A stretch of DNA of 34,013 nt from Deltaproteobacteria bacterium (GTDB lineage: Bacteria; Myxococcota; B64-G9): NCBI GenBank assembly GCA_019314375.1, contig JAFCZJ010000041.1, positions 1 through 34,013 of the forward strand, in the 5' to 3' direction. The notes under the pieces were generated by a model that was not told where the DNA came from, made no database searches, and worked only from the letters and a program-made list of their open reading frames with translations. Every line of letters begins with the position of its first letter. Position 1 is the first letter of the stretch. Positions 7,797-16,189 of this stretch are shown piece by piece. Made by a program: the position numbers and the translations under genes.

Positions 7797-10598
7797 ATGG
7801 CATCTCGGAAAGTCCTGATCAGCTTGTTGGCCATCCCATTGCTCGTGATGGGAGGAGCTGCCTTTTCCGGTGAGTCCACGGACGGTTCGGACAACGTCAT
7901 CACTGGGCTAGAGGTACAGAAAGGCAGTACCAGTACCCAGGTGCTCCTGCGCGCCAAGAAAACGCCGACGTTCACGGTGTTTAAGCTCAAGAACCCGGAC
8001 CGTTTGGTGGTTGACTTGATCCATACGGATCTGACGGAGGCGGCCGCAAAGCCGATCAAAGTCAATGATTCGCGCGTGGGCCGCATCGCCACAGCCCAGT
8101 TCAAGCAGGCGGGCAGCGTGGTCAGCCGTGTGATCTTTGGCTTGCGCAAAGGCGTGCGTTTTGAGGCCAGGGCTCAAGGGCAATCCGTCTTGGTGATCAT
8201 CACGGACGAGGATGCACCCAAGCGTCCCATCCAGGTGGCCAAGGCCGAAGAAGCCCCCATGGCATCGGATGATGAGCCGAACGACCTCGCCGAGCCCGCG
8301 GAGATCAAGGCTGAGCCCGCCGCGCCCGCCAAGTCCAAGGATTTCGAGATCGTGACGAGCAAGGGGGACAAAGATAACCCGAACCCTGTTCGCATCCGTC
8401 GCATCCTGACCAATCAACTGGATGCCGTGACCATCGTCGCCAGTGGGGAGATCGAGACCTACGAGGTATTGGAGGTTTACAATCCCTTCCGCTTGGTGGT
8501 GGATATGTATGGTGCCAAGATGCGCAACAAGAAGTATGAACGGAAATTGTCAGGCATCCATGCGGACAAGATGCGCGTGGTTGATTACGGCGGCAAGGTT
8601 CGCCTCGTGCTGGACATGAAAGACGGTCAGCGCCAGCCTTACAAGATTGCCCACACCCGCAATGGTTTGCATGTGCATTTTGTCAAGACACCCGCGGCCG
8701 TGGCCAAGGTAGCGAAACCGACACCTGCCAAGGTCGTGGCAGCCGTAGAAGCCAAACCTGTGGAAACCAAGGTGAAAGCTATTGCTCCCGCCAAAGTTGC
8801 CGATGCCCTGCCTGTCGCCAAAGCGAAAGAGGCCGAGTTGAGGGATTTGACCTTCCGGCAAGAGAAGAATGAATCCATGGTGATTTTAGACCTGCAGGGT
8901 CAGTCCCAGCCGCGAGTCGTACACAGCGACGGTCGTTCCACCGTGTTGGAGATCGACAACTGCCGGATGCCTGCCATGCTTGAGCGTACCCTGGATACCT
9001 CCGAATTTGGTGGTGCCGTCAGATCTTTGAGTGCGTATCGGGTGCAGGGCCATGACCGAGTCAAGATTGTGGCCGTGACCCAGGAGCACGTGTCCAATCG
9101 ACTCGAACGCCGCAATGGCAAGTTGCTTTGGGTCTTCGCTGGTGACCGCAAACAGGTTCGCCGGCCCAAGACCAAGGCTTCTTCCATTCATGCCCAGGCC
9201 GCTTCTCAGCAGTATAATTACGCGCCGGATCAAGTGGCCGGCTATTCGGTTCGGCAGCCCGAGTTGGCCGCCAAGAAACGCGGCAAGAAGGGCCGGAGAC
9301 GCTACACGGGCCGCCGAATTTCATTGGACTTCAAGGACGCGGACATTCACAATATTCTGCGCTTGATCTCCGAAGTAGCCAAGCTCAACATCATCACCAG
9401 CGACAAGGTCAAGGGCAGCATCACCGTCACCATGCGCAATGTGCCCTGGGATCAGGCCTTGGACATCATTCTCAAGACCAAGGGCTTAGGCAAGGTCCGC
9501 CATGGCAACATCGTTCGGGTGGCCACCTTGGGTGAGCTGGAATCCGAGCGAAAGGCTCTATTGGAGAAGCAGGTAACCAGGATCAAACTTGAGCCCCTGC
9601 GTGTGCGCCTGGTGCCGGTAAACTACGCCATTGCGGGCGACCTCGCAACGCAGCTCAAAGAGATTCTGAGTGAGCGGGGTTCGGTGGCCATCGACCAGCG
9701 CACCAACGTGCTGATTATCAAGGATGTGCTCGAGAATCTGGTCAAGGCGGAAGGTTTGGTCCGCTCCTTGGATACGGAGACGCCTCAAGTGCTCATCGAG
9801 GCACGCATCGTCGAAGCCAACACCCAATACCTCAAGGAAGTGGGTATTCAATGGGGCGGCAGCATGAACAACTCGGCGGCCACCAACAACGCCACGGGCT
9901 TGCCCTTTCCCGATTCGGCCATTATTAAAGGTGGCGCGGATTCCAACATCACCAATACCGACATCAGCGGCACGGGCAATCCGGGCAACTTTGCCATCAA
10001 TCTGCCCTCGGCCGTCGGTGCCGGATCGGGTGGTGCCTTGGGATTCATTTTCGGCTCTGCGGGTGGTTCTTCCGTGCTCAACCTGAGGTTGAGCGCTCTG
10101 GAAAACAAGGGTTCTTTGAAGATCGTCAGCTCACCGAAGATTACAACATTGGACAACAGCATGGCCAAAATCGGCCAGGGTGTGTCTATCCCCATCAGCG
10201 TGACCTCGGCCGCCGGCGTCAACACCATCTTCGTGGAGGCCAAGCTTGAGTTGCAGGTCACCCCGCACATCACACAAGAAGGAAGCGTTCTGCTCGAGAT
10301 CAAAGTCACGAAGAACGAGCCGGATTTCTCGCGAACTGGCGCCAAGGGCGATCCCACCATCCTGAAAAAAGAAGCCCAGACCCAAGTCCTGGTGCGCGAT
10401 GGAGACACCACGGTCATCGGCGGCATCTATACTCGGAACACCTCGACCACCTTCAATGGCATTCCAATACTGTCGCAGATTCCTGTATTGGGATGGTTTT
10501 TCCGGCATACGCAGGAGTCGGACGACCGCACGGAGTTGTTGATTTTCATCACCCCGCGCATCGTCAATCGCCTCCAGTCCACGGTCTCGCAGAAATAG
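7797..10598 (+). CDS. pilQ: type IV pilus secretin PilQ
   Basis: PilQ forms the outer-membrane channel for the pilus. The 933 residues comprise a signal peptide (about 1-24) and three beta-rich repeats that look like AMIN domains (about 35-125, 205-295 and 345-435). A basic linker KKRGKKGRRRYTGRR follows at 493-507, then an N0/STN domain from about 508 (ISLDFKDADIHNIL), an N1 domain (about 598-660), and the secretin core (about 665-925) with VLIEARIVEAN near 660 and the closing IPVLGWFF near 895. GGAG precedes the ATG closely. AMIN domains bind peptidoglycan in related secretins; having three is more than the one or two I usually expect. Last core pil gene of the operon. Confidence 0.97.
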   Translation: MASRKVLISLLAIPLLVMGGAAFSGESTDGSDNVITGLEVQKGSTSTQVLLRAKKTPTFTVFKLKNPDRLVVDLIHTDLTEAAAKPIKVNDSRVGRIATAQFKQAGSVVSRVIFGLRKGVRFEARAQGQSVLVIITDEDAPKRPIQVAKAEEAPMASDDEPNDLAEPAEIKAEPAAPAKSKDFEIVTSKGDKDNPNPVRIRRILTNQLDAVTIVASGEIETYEVLEVYNPFRLVVDMYGAKMRNKKYERKLSGIHADKMRVVDYGGKVRLVLDMKDGQRQPYKIAHTRNGLHVHFVKTPAAVAKVAKPTPAKVVAAVEAKPVETKVKAIAPAKVADALPVAKAKEAELRDLTFRQEKNESMVILDLQGQSQPRVVHSDGRSTVLEIDNCRMPAMLERTLDTSEFGGAVRSLSAYRVQGHDRVKIVAVTQEHVSNRLERRNGKLLWVFAGDRKQVRRPKTKASSIHAQAASQQYNYAPDQVAGYSVRQPELAAKKRGKKGRRRYTGRRISLDFKDADIHNILRLISEVAKLNIITSDKVKGSITVTMRNVPWDQALDIILKTKGLGKVRHGNIVRVATLGELESERKALLEKQVTRIKLEPLRVRLVPVNYAIAGDLATQLKEILSERGSVAIDQRTNVLIIKDVLENLVKAEGLVRSLDTETPQVLIEARIVEANTQYLKEVGIQWGGSMNNSAATNNATGLPFPDSAIIKGGADSNITNTDISGTGNPGNFAINLPSAVGAGSGGALGFIFGSAGGSSVLNLRLSALENKGSLKIVSSPKITTLDNSMAKIGQGVSIPISVTSAAGVNTIFVEAKLELQVTPHITQEGSVLLEIKVTKNEPDFSRTGAKGDPTILKKEAQTQVLVRDGDTTVIGGIYTRNTSTTFNGIPILSQIPVLGWFFRHTQESDDRTELLIFITPRIVNRLQSTVSQK

Positions 10599-10631
10599 AG
10601 ATCCGGGCAAGTATTTCTTGAGGAGGACACG

Positions 10632-11327
10632 ATGAAAAAGATAACTTTACTTGCTGGGTTTTTGGTCTTGGCTTTGGCGGTCGGCGGCTGCGTGGAAAAC
10701 GATCGGAGCTTTACCATCATCAAGGTTTTGATTCCGGATGCAGCGTCGGAATGTGACTACACCGTGGATGATTATTTCCGGTCGTCAGGTCTTATGGACT
10801 TGTCTTTTCCGGGCTATGGCGGTGAGGCTTTTTATGCCCTGGGTGTTCAGGTCCGCAACGCGTTGCCACCGGTGCCATCCTGTGAAACCGGCAATCTTTA
10901 TGCCCATGATATCCAATTAGAGCGGGTCGAAATCCGATACTCCTTTCCGCAGGGGCGGGATGAGGTTGAACGCCTGGCACCCGCCGCCTTGCTCCTGGAA
11001 GATCAAGAAAGTCAGTTGTTGATATCGGGCACTTTTGGAGCAGAGACGGAAGAGAACATCCTTGTATTTATCGCAATTCAATCTCAGGTAGGGGCCCAAC
11101 TCTACTCTCTCGGTGAAAGTGCCGACGATGTCACCCTTGGGGTCAGCATAAGGCTCATCGGATCTACCTTGGGCGGGGATCGAATCGAGTCCAACGAGTT
11201 CCTTTATCCCATCAGATTGTGCTGGGGGTGCTTGACGGATTTCGCCTGTGCAGATGGATCCTACCCGGCTTGTTTGCCAGGCCAGGATTCGGTCGATTTT
11301 GAACTTTGTGAAGATTCTGTTTTGTAG
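10632..11327 (+). CDS. putative lipoprotein following pilQ
   Basis: A 231-residue product with a signal peptide ending VGGC, so Cys20 is the predicted lipidation site. GAGGAGG (10619-10625) precedes the ATG at a good distance. The mature protein is acidic and looks beta-rich, with several cysteines concentrated at the C-terminus (CWGCLTDFAC and CLPGQ). No family is recognised. It lies 33 bases after pilQ in the same direction and is probably cotranscribed. A link to the secretin (for example as a pilotin-like or tip lipoprotein) is possible from location, but nothing in the sequence demonstrates it. Confidence 0.75.
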   Translation: MKKITLLAGFLVLALAVGGCVENDRSFTIIKVLIPDAASECDYTVDDYFRSSGLMDLSFPGYGGEAFYALGVQVRNALPPVPSCETGNLYAHDIQLERVEIRYSFPQGRDEVERLAPAALLLEDQESQLLISGTFGAETEENILVFIAIQSQVGAQLYSLGESADDVTLGVSIRLIGSTLGGDRIESNEFLYPIRLCWGCLTDFACADGSYPACLPGQDSVDFELCEDSVL

Positions 11328-11374
11328 GTCGCCTTCAGCGCGGATCTTATCCCTGCCCCGGTTTCTGGAAAAAG

Positions 11375-11401
11375 TTGACATCTTTCGAGTGGTCATATAA
11401 A
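11375..11401 (+). promoter_or_regulatory. putative promoter for small ORF-roadblock-efp genes
   Basis: TTGACA at 11375-11380 is a perfect -35 box and TATAAA at 11396-11401 a 5/6 -10 box. The spacer is 15 bases, short but tolerable. It lies 46 bases before the small ORF and after the end of the pil operon, so it likely starts a new transcript. Confidence 0.5.
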
Positions 11402-11447
11402 TCCACAAGCTCGGATTGGATTTAACTGTGCCCAGCGTGGAGGCGAT

Positions 11448-11612
11448 GTGCAAGAAATGACCAAACGTCTTGAAGCCTTGAGGATTTTGCTGGCCCGATT
11501 GAGGGGAGAGGCTCCCCCATCGGAGGTGAACGCGAAAGTCGAGCCGGTGGTGGATTTGAATCCAAGGCAACGCCGCTTGTCCGTTTTGCAGGCCATGCTT
11601 GAGCGACTCTAA
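11448..11612 (+). CDS. small 54-residue helical protein, unknown
   Basis: A short open frame with GGAGG at 11439-11443. The start is GTG 11448 or ATG 11457 in the same frame. The product is amphipathic and Leu/Arg-rich, with two predicted helices (about residues 4-19 and 38-54) joined by a Pro/Glu/Val linker, and it ends LQAMLERL. The stop is directly followed by the roadblock gene's ribosome site GGAGAAGG, so the two are probably translated together. No family is recognised. It may be a partner or adaptor for the roadblock protein, inferred only from adjacency. Confidence 0.5.
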   Translation: MQEMTKRLEALRILLARLRGEAPPSEVNAKVEPVVDLNPRQRRLSVLQAMLERL

Positions 11613-11624
11613 GGAGAAGGTCCC

Positions 11625-11987
11625 ATGTCATTTAGAAAGCAACTGGAATCAATTTGCCAACAGGCTCCCGGTAGCTTGGCCGTCATGGTCATGAGCATGG
11701 ATGGCATCGCCGTGATGAAGCACGAAGTCCAGGACCCAGGACTGGACATGGAGGTTTTTTTGATCGAGATGGTGGGTCCGGTACGGCAGGCCATGCAGGC
11801 TTGCGAGTCGGTCAGCGCCGGAGACATGACGGCTTTTGATATGAAGGTGGGGAAAGGCCATTTGCTCTTCCATCACTTGGTGGATGAGCATTTTGTGGCC
11901 TTGTTGATGGCGCCCGATGCGGTGGTCGGCCGTGGCCGATTTGCCTTGCGTTTGCATAGTCGTGCCTTGAACCAGGAATTGAGTTGA
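11625..11987 (+). CDS. roadblock/LC7 domain protein
   Basis: A 120-residue single-domain protein of the roadblock/LC7 fold, the family of MglB, which acts on small Ras-like GTPases controlling cell polarity. The helix-strand pattern fits: an N-terminal helix, then the strand SLAVMVMSMDGIAVM at about 17-31, a long helix with VGPVRQAMQACE, and the paired strands HLLFHHL and HFVALLM. A good ribosome site GGAGAAGG precedes the ATG. It lies between a small ORF and efp and close to the pil genes. Such proteins bind Mgl-type GTPases or each other; no GTPase gene is present in this window. The family call is good, the MglB-like role an inference. Confidence 0.8.
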   Translation: MSFRKQLESICQQAPGSLAVMVMSMDGIAVMKHEVQDPGLDMEVFLIEMVGPVRQAMQACESVSAGDMTAFDMKVGKGHLLFHHLVDEHFVALLMAPDAVVGRGRFALRLHSRALNQELS

Positions 11988-12005
11988 TTCGCAGGAGTCT
12001 TGCCC

Positions 12006-12569
12006 ATGTATTCCACCACCAATTTTCGTCGTGGTTTGAAGATTGAGATCGACGGAGAGCCTTTTATCATCCTGGAGTTTCAACACGTCAAGCCGGGCAA
12101 AGGCGGTGCTTTTGTGCGAACCAGGATAAAGAGCCTGGTGACGGGTAATGTGCTGGACAAAACTTACAAGTCTGGTGACAAGGTGGATAAACCCGACATG
12201 GATGAGAAGGAAATGCAGTATCTCTATGTAGAGGGTGATAACTTCCACTTCATGGACAACGCGAGCTACGAGCAGGTCTTTATCACTCGGGAACAGTTGG
12301 GTGGCGTAGACGGCTTCCTGCAAGAGAACCTCATTGTCAGTGTTCTCTTCCACAATGGAAATCCACTGGTCGTGGAGCTTCCCAACTTTGTTGAACTCAA
12401 GGTCGTTGAGACAGATCCCGGTGTGAAGGGTGACACGGCTTCCGGGGGCAGCAAGCCTGCTACGCTGGAGACTTCCACCGTCATTCAGGTGCCCTTGTTC
12501 ATTAACGAGGGCGAGCGAATTCGGGTCGACACCCGAACCGGCGAGTACGTCGAGCGCGTGAAAGAGTAG
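12006..12569 (+). CDS. efp: translation elongation factor P
   Basis: EF-P relieves ribosomes stalled at proline runs. The product is 187 residues with the usual three beta-barrel domains. The start ATG 12006 gives the standard N-terminus MYSTTNF and a ribosome site AGGAG at 11993-11997; an in-frame TTG at 12000 is too near that site. The loop KPGKGGAF carries Lys32 at the position modified in other EF-Ps, so a lysine-modifying system is expected elsewhere. The C-terminal domain has VPLFINEGERIRVDTRTGEY. It is expected to be cotranscribed with the roadblock gene 18 bases upstream. Secure. Confidence 0.97.
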   Translation: MYSTTNFRRGLKIEIDGEPFIILEFQHVKPGKGGAFVRTRIKSLVTGNVLDKTYKSGDKVDKPDMDEKEMQYLYVEGDNFHFMDNASYEQVFITREQLGGVDGFLQENLIVSVLFHNGNPLVVELPNFVELKVVETDPGVKGDTASGGSKPATLETSTVIQVPLFINEGERIRVDTRTGEYVERVKE

Positions 12570-12621
12570 CGCAAGATCCGCTGAATCTTCTTATTCTGTC
12601 TGAAAAACAAACAAAAAGAAA

Positions 12622-12650
12622 TTGACTGGGCTTCGGGTTCAGGATACCAT
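12622..12650 (+). promoter_or_regulatory. putative promoter of the TPR gene
   Basis: TTGACT at 12622-12627 and TACCAT at 12645-12650 are separated by 17 bases, within the 195-base gap after efp. The upstream bases are A-rich. Expected transcript start is near 12657, giving a leader of about 108 bases. Confidence 0.5.
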
Positions 12651-12654
12651 AAAC

Positions 12655-12706
12655 GACCGACCTTGTCCTGCGGAAGCATGTGTTTTTACGGGCATTTTGG
12701 TCGGTC
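12655..12706. repeat. leader inverted repeat upstream of TPR gene
   Basis: GACCGACC at 12655-12662 is perfectly complemented by GGTCGGTC at 12699-12706, with 36 bases between. The left arm overlaps the expected transcription start, so it may be an operator or form a leader RNA stem. Confidence 0.45.
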
Positions 12707-12764
12707 AAGTGGAGAAAAGTTTAGGATTTTTTTGTCGACGGGCGTATTCAGATAAAGGCCAAGC

Positions 12765-15700
12765 GTGGCGATCAACAAGAACAAAATCAACGACAACGCC
12801 CTCAAGTACATTCAGAAGGGGCAGATCAAAAAGGCCATCAAGGAATACGAAAAGATCCTGGCCGAAGATCCTTCTGATGTGCGTACGCTGTTGAAGAAGG
12901 GTGATTTGCTCGTCCGGGCTGGAGATAAAAGCCTGGCGGTGGACACCTATCTGATGGTGGCCAACGCATACTCTCAACAGGGTTTCTATCTGAAGGCCGT
13001 GGCGGTCTTTAAGCAGATTCTAAAAATTGATGAGAGCCGCATTGACGTTAATCTGCGATTGGCAGAGGAATATCAAAACCTGGGTGTCATCGGCGACGCC
13101 ATGTCTCATTTGCAGGTGGTGGCGGCATACTACGAACAGCAAGGGCAGACCCGCGAGTCCCTCGACATCCTTCGCCGGATGGTGGAATTGGAGCCCGAGA
13201 ACATAGCCAGCCGCATCAAGCTGGCGGAACTCTACTCGCGCGAGGACATGATCGCCGAGGCGGTTAGTGAATTCAGCCAAGCGGCCAACGATTTGAAAGA
13301 GGCCAATCGAGTCGAAGACTTTGTTAAGGTGGCTGAGCGACTGGTGTATCACGATCAATCCAACATTCCTTTGATTAAGGAGTTGTCCAATATTTATCTG
13401 CAACGGGGAGACACCAAGCGTTCGCTGGGTAAGTTGCAGATCTGTTTCAAGGCGGATCCTCGGGATTTGGATACCTTGAGCATGTTGGCCATGGCCTTCC
13501 ATGAGCTGAAGCAACTTTCCAAGACGGTTTCGGTTTACAAGGAGATGGCCAAAATTTACGAAGAAATGGGTTCGGATCAAGAGGTCGAGCAGGTTTATCG
13601 TAAGGTCCTCGAGATCACCCCCGATGATCCCGAGGCTTGCGAAGCACTGGGTGTGCAGACTGCGGATAGCACAATCGATGAAGAAGATGATTGGGCAGAC
13701 ATGCCCGATGAGCCGGCCTACGTCGAGGAGGTTAACGAGGCGGATGTATACGAGGAGGTGGACGAACCCTCATCTCCTCAAATGACCCAGCCGGCCGTCG
13801 CTCGATCCGGCGATGTTGAGATGGAAGACATCAATCCCGAGCCGGATGAAGTGGAAATGACCATGGAGGCTCAAGCCCCGGTGGTCGAGGCCTCGCAGGA
13901 TCCCGATCGGGAGCTCATCTCGCGATTGTTAACGGAGACCGATGTTTACATCAAATATGGATTGAACAACAAAGCCTTCGAGCATCTTAATCGGGTATTC
14001 GAAGTGGATCCGGCCAACATCGAGGCCCACACCAAGCTCAAGGATTTGTACCTCAATGCGAACCAGATGGAGCACGCAGTCCAGGAGTTGCTGACCCTGA
14101 CCCATTTGAATATGCGAATCGGGCGCAATGCTCTGGCGCAGCAGCATTTGCAGGACTTACTGGGTGTCGCACCCGATCATCCTGATGCTCTGGTTTTGGC
14201 CGGACAATTGGGAATGGAAGTGGCAGGTTCGGTCGACGGTCAGGATGAAAACGCGGTGGGCGTCTTCGACGAGTTGGATGATGTGTCCATCGATTTGTCG
14301 GACGAAAGCGTTGAGTTGTCAGTAGATGAGGTCTCTTTCGATGACGTGCCGGCGGTCGACAATTACGAAGATCCTTCCCTGTCGCCGAGCGATCGGGATG
14401 ACATGTACGCGCAGGACGAAGAGACCAACTTGATGGACTCGCTGAGCCTGGATGACGCCTTGCAGGCGACCAGTGATGCCACGGAAGTGCTCGACGACTA
14501 TGACGATCCCAGTTCGGAGACAGTGGATCTAGACGCCAGCGAAGTGGGGGCTTTGCTGGATAGTGGCCATAGTTTTTTGGAGCCGGAAATTGAGGGCGTA
14601 GAAGAGGTCTCCTTCGATGAGGAGAGCTCACCAACCGTGCGGGAGTTAGGGGCTGAGGATTTTGAGGTCGTAGGTGATTCCCCTATCAAGGAAGTGCCCG
14701 AGCTGGAAGAGCCGGAAGTGCTGGAAGAGCCGGAAGTGCTGGAAGAGCCGGAAGAGTTGGAAGAGCCGGAAGTGCTGGAAGAGCCGGAAGTGCTGGAAGA
14801 GCCGGAGGAACCGGTTTTGCCGCCCGACCTGCTGGCCCTGGATTCTCTGGATACCGGCGACGATGAGGACGAATACGAAGCTGACGAAGCCTCCACTCGC
14901 ATCGTGGGTGACTACGATTTGGATGCCCTTGAGGCCCAGATGGATGCGGCCCGCGCCGCGGAACAAGCAAAGTCTGAGTCAGACCAGGAAATTGAGCCCG
15001 CGCCGTCGGCCATGTTGGATGATCCCCTTGCTCCGGTCGGCCAGGAAGAACCAGGCATTGAGGATCCCGCGGTTGAAGATTTCGTAGCGGATGATGAATT
15101 GCTTATCGATGATGATCCTGAAATCATCCGCGAGGACGAAGAAGTTGAGCCAGAAGCTGCTTCAGAAGACCTGCCGCCCGAGCCCGATCCCGAAGAAGCC
15201 ATTGAATTCGTTGACGATGGGGACATCGAGGATCTGTCCATGGCCGATGCGGAGGCAGAAGTTGCGGCAGAAGCTGAGGCAGAGGCTGCCGAGGTGCAGG
15301 CTGAGGAGGTTAAGGCAGAGGACATGGTGGCTGGACCTGATGACGCAGTCGATGCGGAATCCGAATCCGTCGCCGAGGATATTGGGGATAGCGCCCTTTC
15401 CGATTTAGAGGACGGGCTGGAAGAAGTGGACTTTTTCCTCCAGCAGAATCTGCTGGAGGAGGCCAAGGACACCCTGGAGGGATTGAAAGAAGAGTACCCG
15501 GATCATCCTGATGTCTTGGCCAACATCGAGAGAATCGAGAGGCTGGAAAAGGGCGGTGACGCTGTCGGTCAGGTCTCCGCGGAGGAGTTGGCTGAGCCTT
15601 TTGATTTGGCGGCTGAGTTGGAACGAGAGGGTGATATCGGCGGAGACTTTGGCGCGGCACCACTGGATGATGAATTCCAGTATAGCGTAGATGACGTTTT

Positions 15701-16169
15701 TAGCGCCTTTAAGAAGGGCGTGGACCAGGTGGTGGATGAGGAAGACTCGGCCACTCACTTTGACCTGGGCATCGCCTACAAGGAAATGGGCCTGGTGGAT
15801 GATGCCATCCGAGAGTTCCAAGTATCAGCCCAGGACCCCAGCCGGCGAGCCAATTGTTTGACCATGATGGGCTTGATCCATGGCGAGCAGGGGCGTCACT
15901 CGGAAGCCATCGACAGCTTTAAAGATGCCCTGCACTCAAAGGGGATCACCGAGCAAGAGCAGACTGGATTGTTTTTTGAGCTGGCGCTGGTATACGAGGC
16001 CTTGGCCGATAAAAGCGAGATGCTGTTGTATCTGAAAAAAGTTTACAAACGGGATCCCAAATTCCGGGATGTAGCCGCTCGCTTGAAGAAGCTCATCAAG
16101 GCCGCGAGCAAGAAGGGCGATCCCAAGCCAGCAAAAGATACGAACAAGGAAAAGATTTCATATATGTAG
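12765..16169 (+). CDS. large acidic tetratricopeptide-repeat protein, SgmX-like
   Basis: A 1134-residue cytoplasmic protein with no signal peptide or membrane helix. TPR blocks lie at about residues 10-300, 376-480 and 885-1120. Between them are extremely acidic, probably disordered linkers, including six LEEPEV-type repeats at 647-682 and an Ala/Glu-rich stretch near 825-855. The GTG start at 12765 follows AAAGG by a short space. TPR proteins are scaffolds. In Myxococcus xanthus, as I recall, the polar pilus activator SgmX is a similar-sized TPR protein that binds MglA and is encoded downstream of pilQ and efp; the order here (pilQ, roadblock, efp, TPR) matches that memory. Orthology is an inference. 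It is followed by the ExeA-like ATPase after 20 bases. Confidence 0.75.
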   Translation: MAINKNKINDNALKYIQKGQIKKAIKEYEKILAEDPSDVRTLLKKGDLLVRAGDKSLAVDTYLMVANAYSQQGFYLKAVAVFKQILKIDESRIDVNLRLAEEYQNLGVIGDAMSHLQVVAAYYEQQGQTRESLDILRRMVELEPENIASRIKLAELYSREDMIAEAVSEFSQAANDLKEANRVEDFVKVAERLVYHDQSNIPLIKELSNIYLQRGDTKRSLGKLQICFKADPRDLDTLSMLAMAFHELKQLSKTVSVYKEMAKIYEEMGSDQEVEQVYRKVLEITPDDPEACEALGVQTADSTIDEEDDWADMPDEPAYVEEVNEADVYEEVDEPSSPQMTQPAVARSGDVEMEDINPEPDEVEMTMEAQAPVVEASQDPDRELISRLLTETDVYIKYGLNNKAFEHLNRVFEVDPANIEAHTKLKDLYLNANQMEHAVQELLTLTHLNMRIGRNALAQQHLQDLLGVAPDHPDALVLAGQLGMEVAGSVDGQDENAVGVFDELDDVSIDLSDESVELSVDEVSFDDVPAVDNYEDPSLSPSDRDDMYAQDEETNLMDSLSLDDALQATSDATEVLDDYDDPSSETVDLDASEVGALLDSGHSFLEPEIEGVEEVSFDEESSPTVRELGAEDFEVVGDSPIKEVPELEEPEVLEEPEVLEEPEELEEPEVLEEPEVLEEPEEPVLPPDLLALDSLDTGDDEDEYEADEASTRIVGDYDLDALEAQMDAARAAEQAKSESDQEIEPAPSAMLDDPLAPVGQEEPGIEDPAVEDFVADDELLIDDDPEIIREDEEVEPEAASEDLPPEPDPEEAIEFVDDGDIEDLSMADAEAEVAAEAEAEAAEVQAEEVKAEDMVAGPDDAVDAESESVAEDIGDSALSDLEDGLEEVDFFLQQNLLEEAKDTLEGLKEEYPDHPDVLANIERIERLEKGGDAVGQVSAEELAEPFDLAAELEREGDIGGDFGAAPLDDEFQYSVDDVFSAFKKGVDQVVDEEDSATHFDLGIAYKEMGLVDDAIREFQVSAQDPSRRANCLTMMGLIHGEQGRHSEAIDSFKDALHSKGITEQEQTGLFFELALVYEALADKSEMLLYLKKVYKRDPKFRDVAARLKKLIKAASKKGDPKPAKDTNKEKISYM
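14703..14810 (+). repeat. 18-bp tandem repeat, six units, in coding sequence
   Basis: Six in-register copies of CTGGAAGAGCCGGAAGTG and near variants encode LEEPEV, LEEPEE and similar hexapeptides inside the TPR protein's acidic linker. Unit length is a multiple of three, so copy-number changes would alter only linker length. Confidence 0.9.
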
Positions 16170-16189
16170 CGCACCCGATGGGATGATGG

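Noticed and set aside
12570..12600. Terminator after efp (AAGAT/ATCTT)
   Set aside because: Only a 5-bp AT-rich stem without a T run.
14703..14810. Possible CRISPR array
   Set aside because: Units are directly adjacent without spacers and lie in frame in a coding region.
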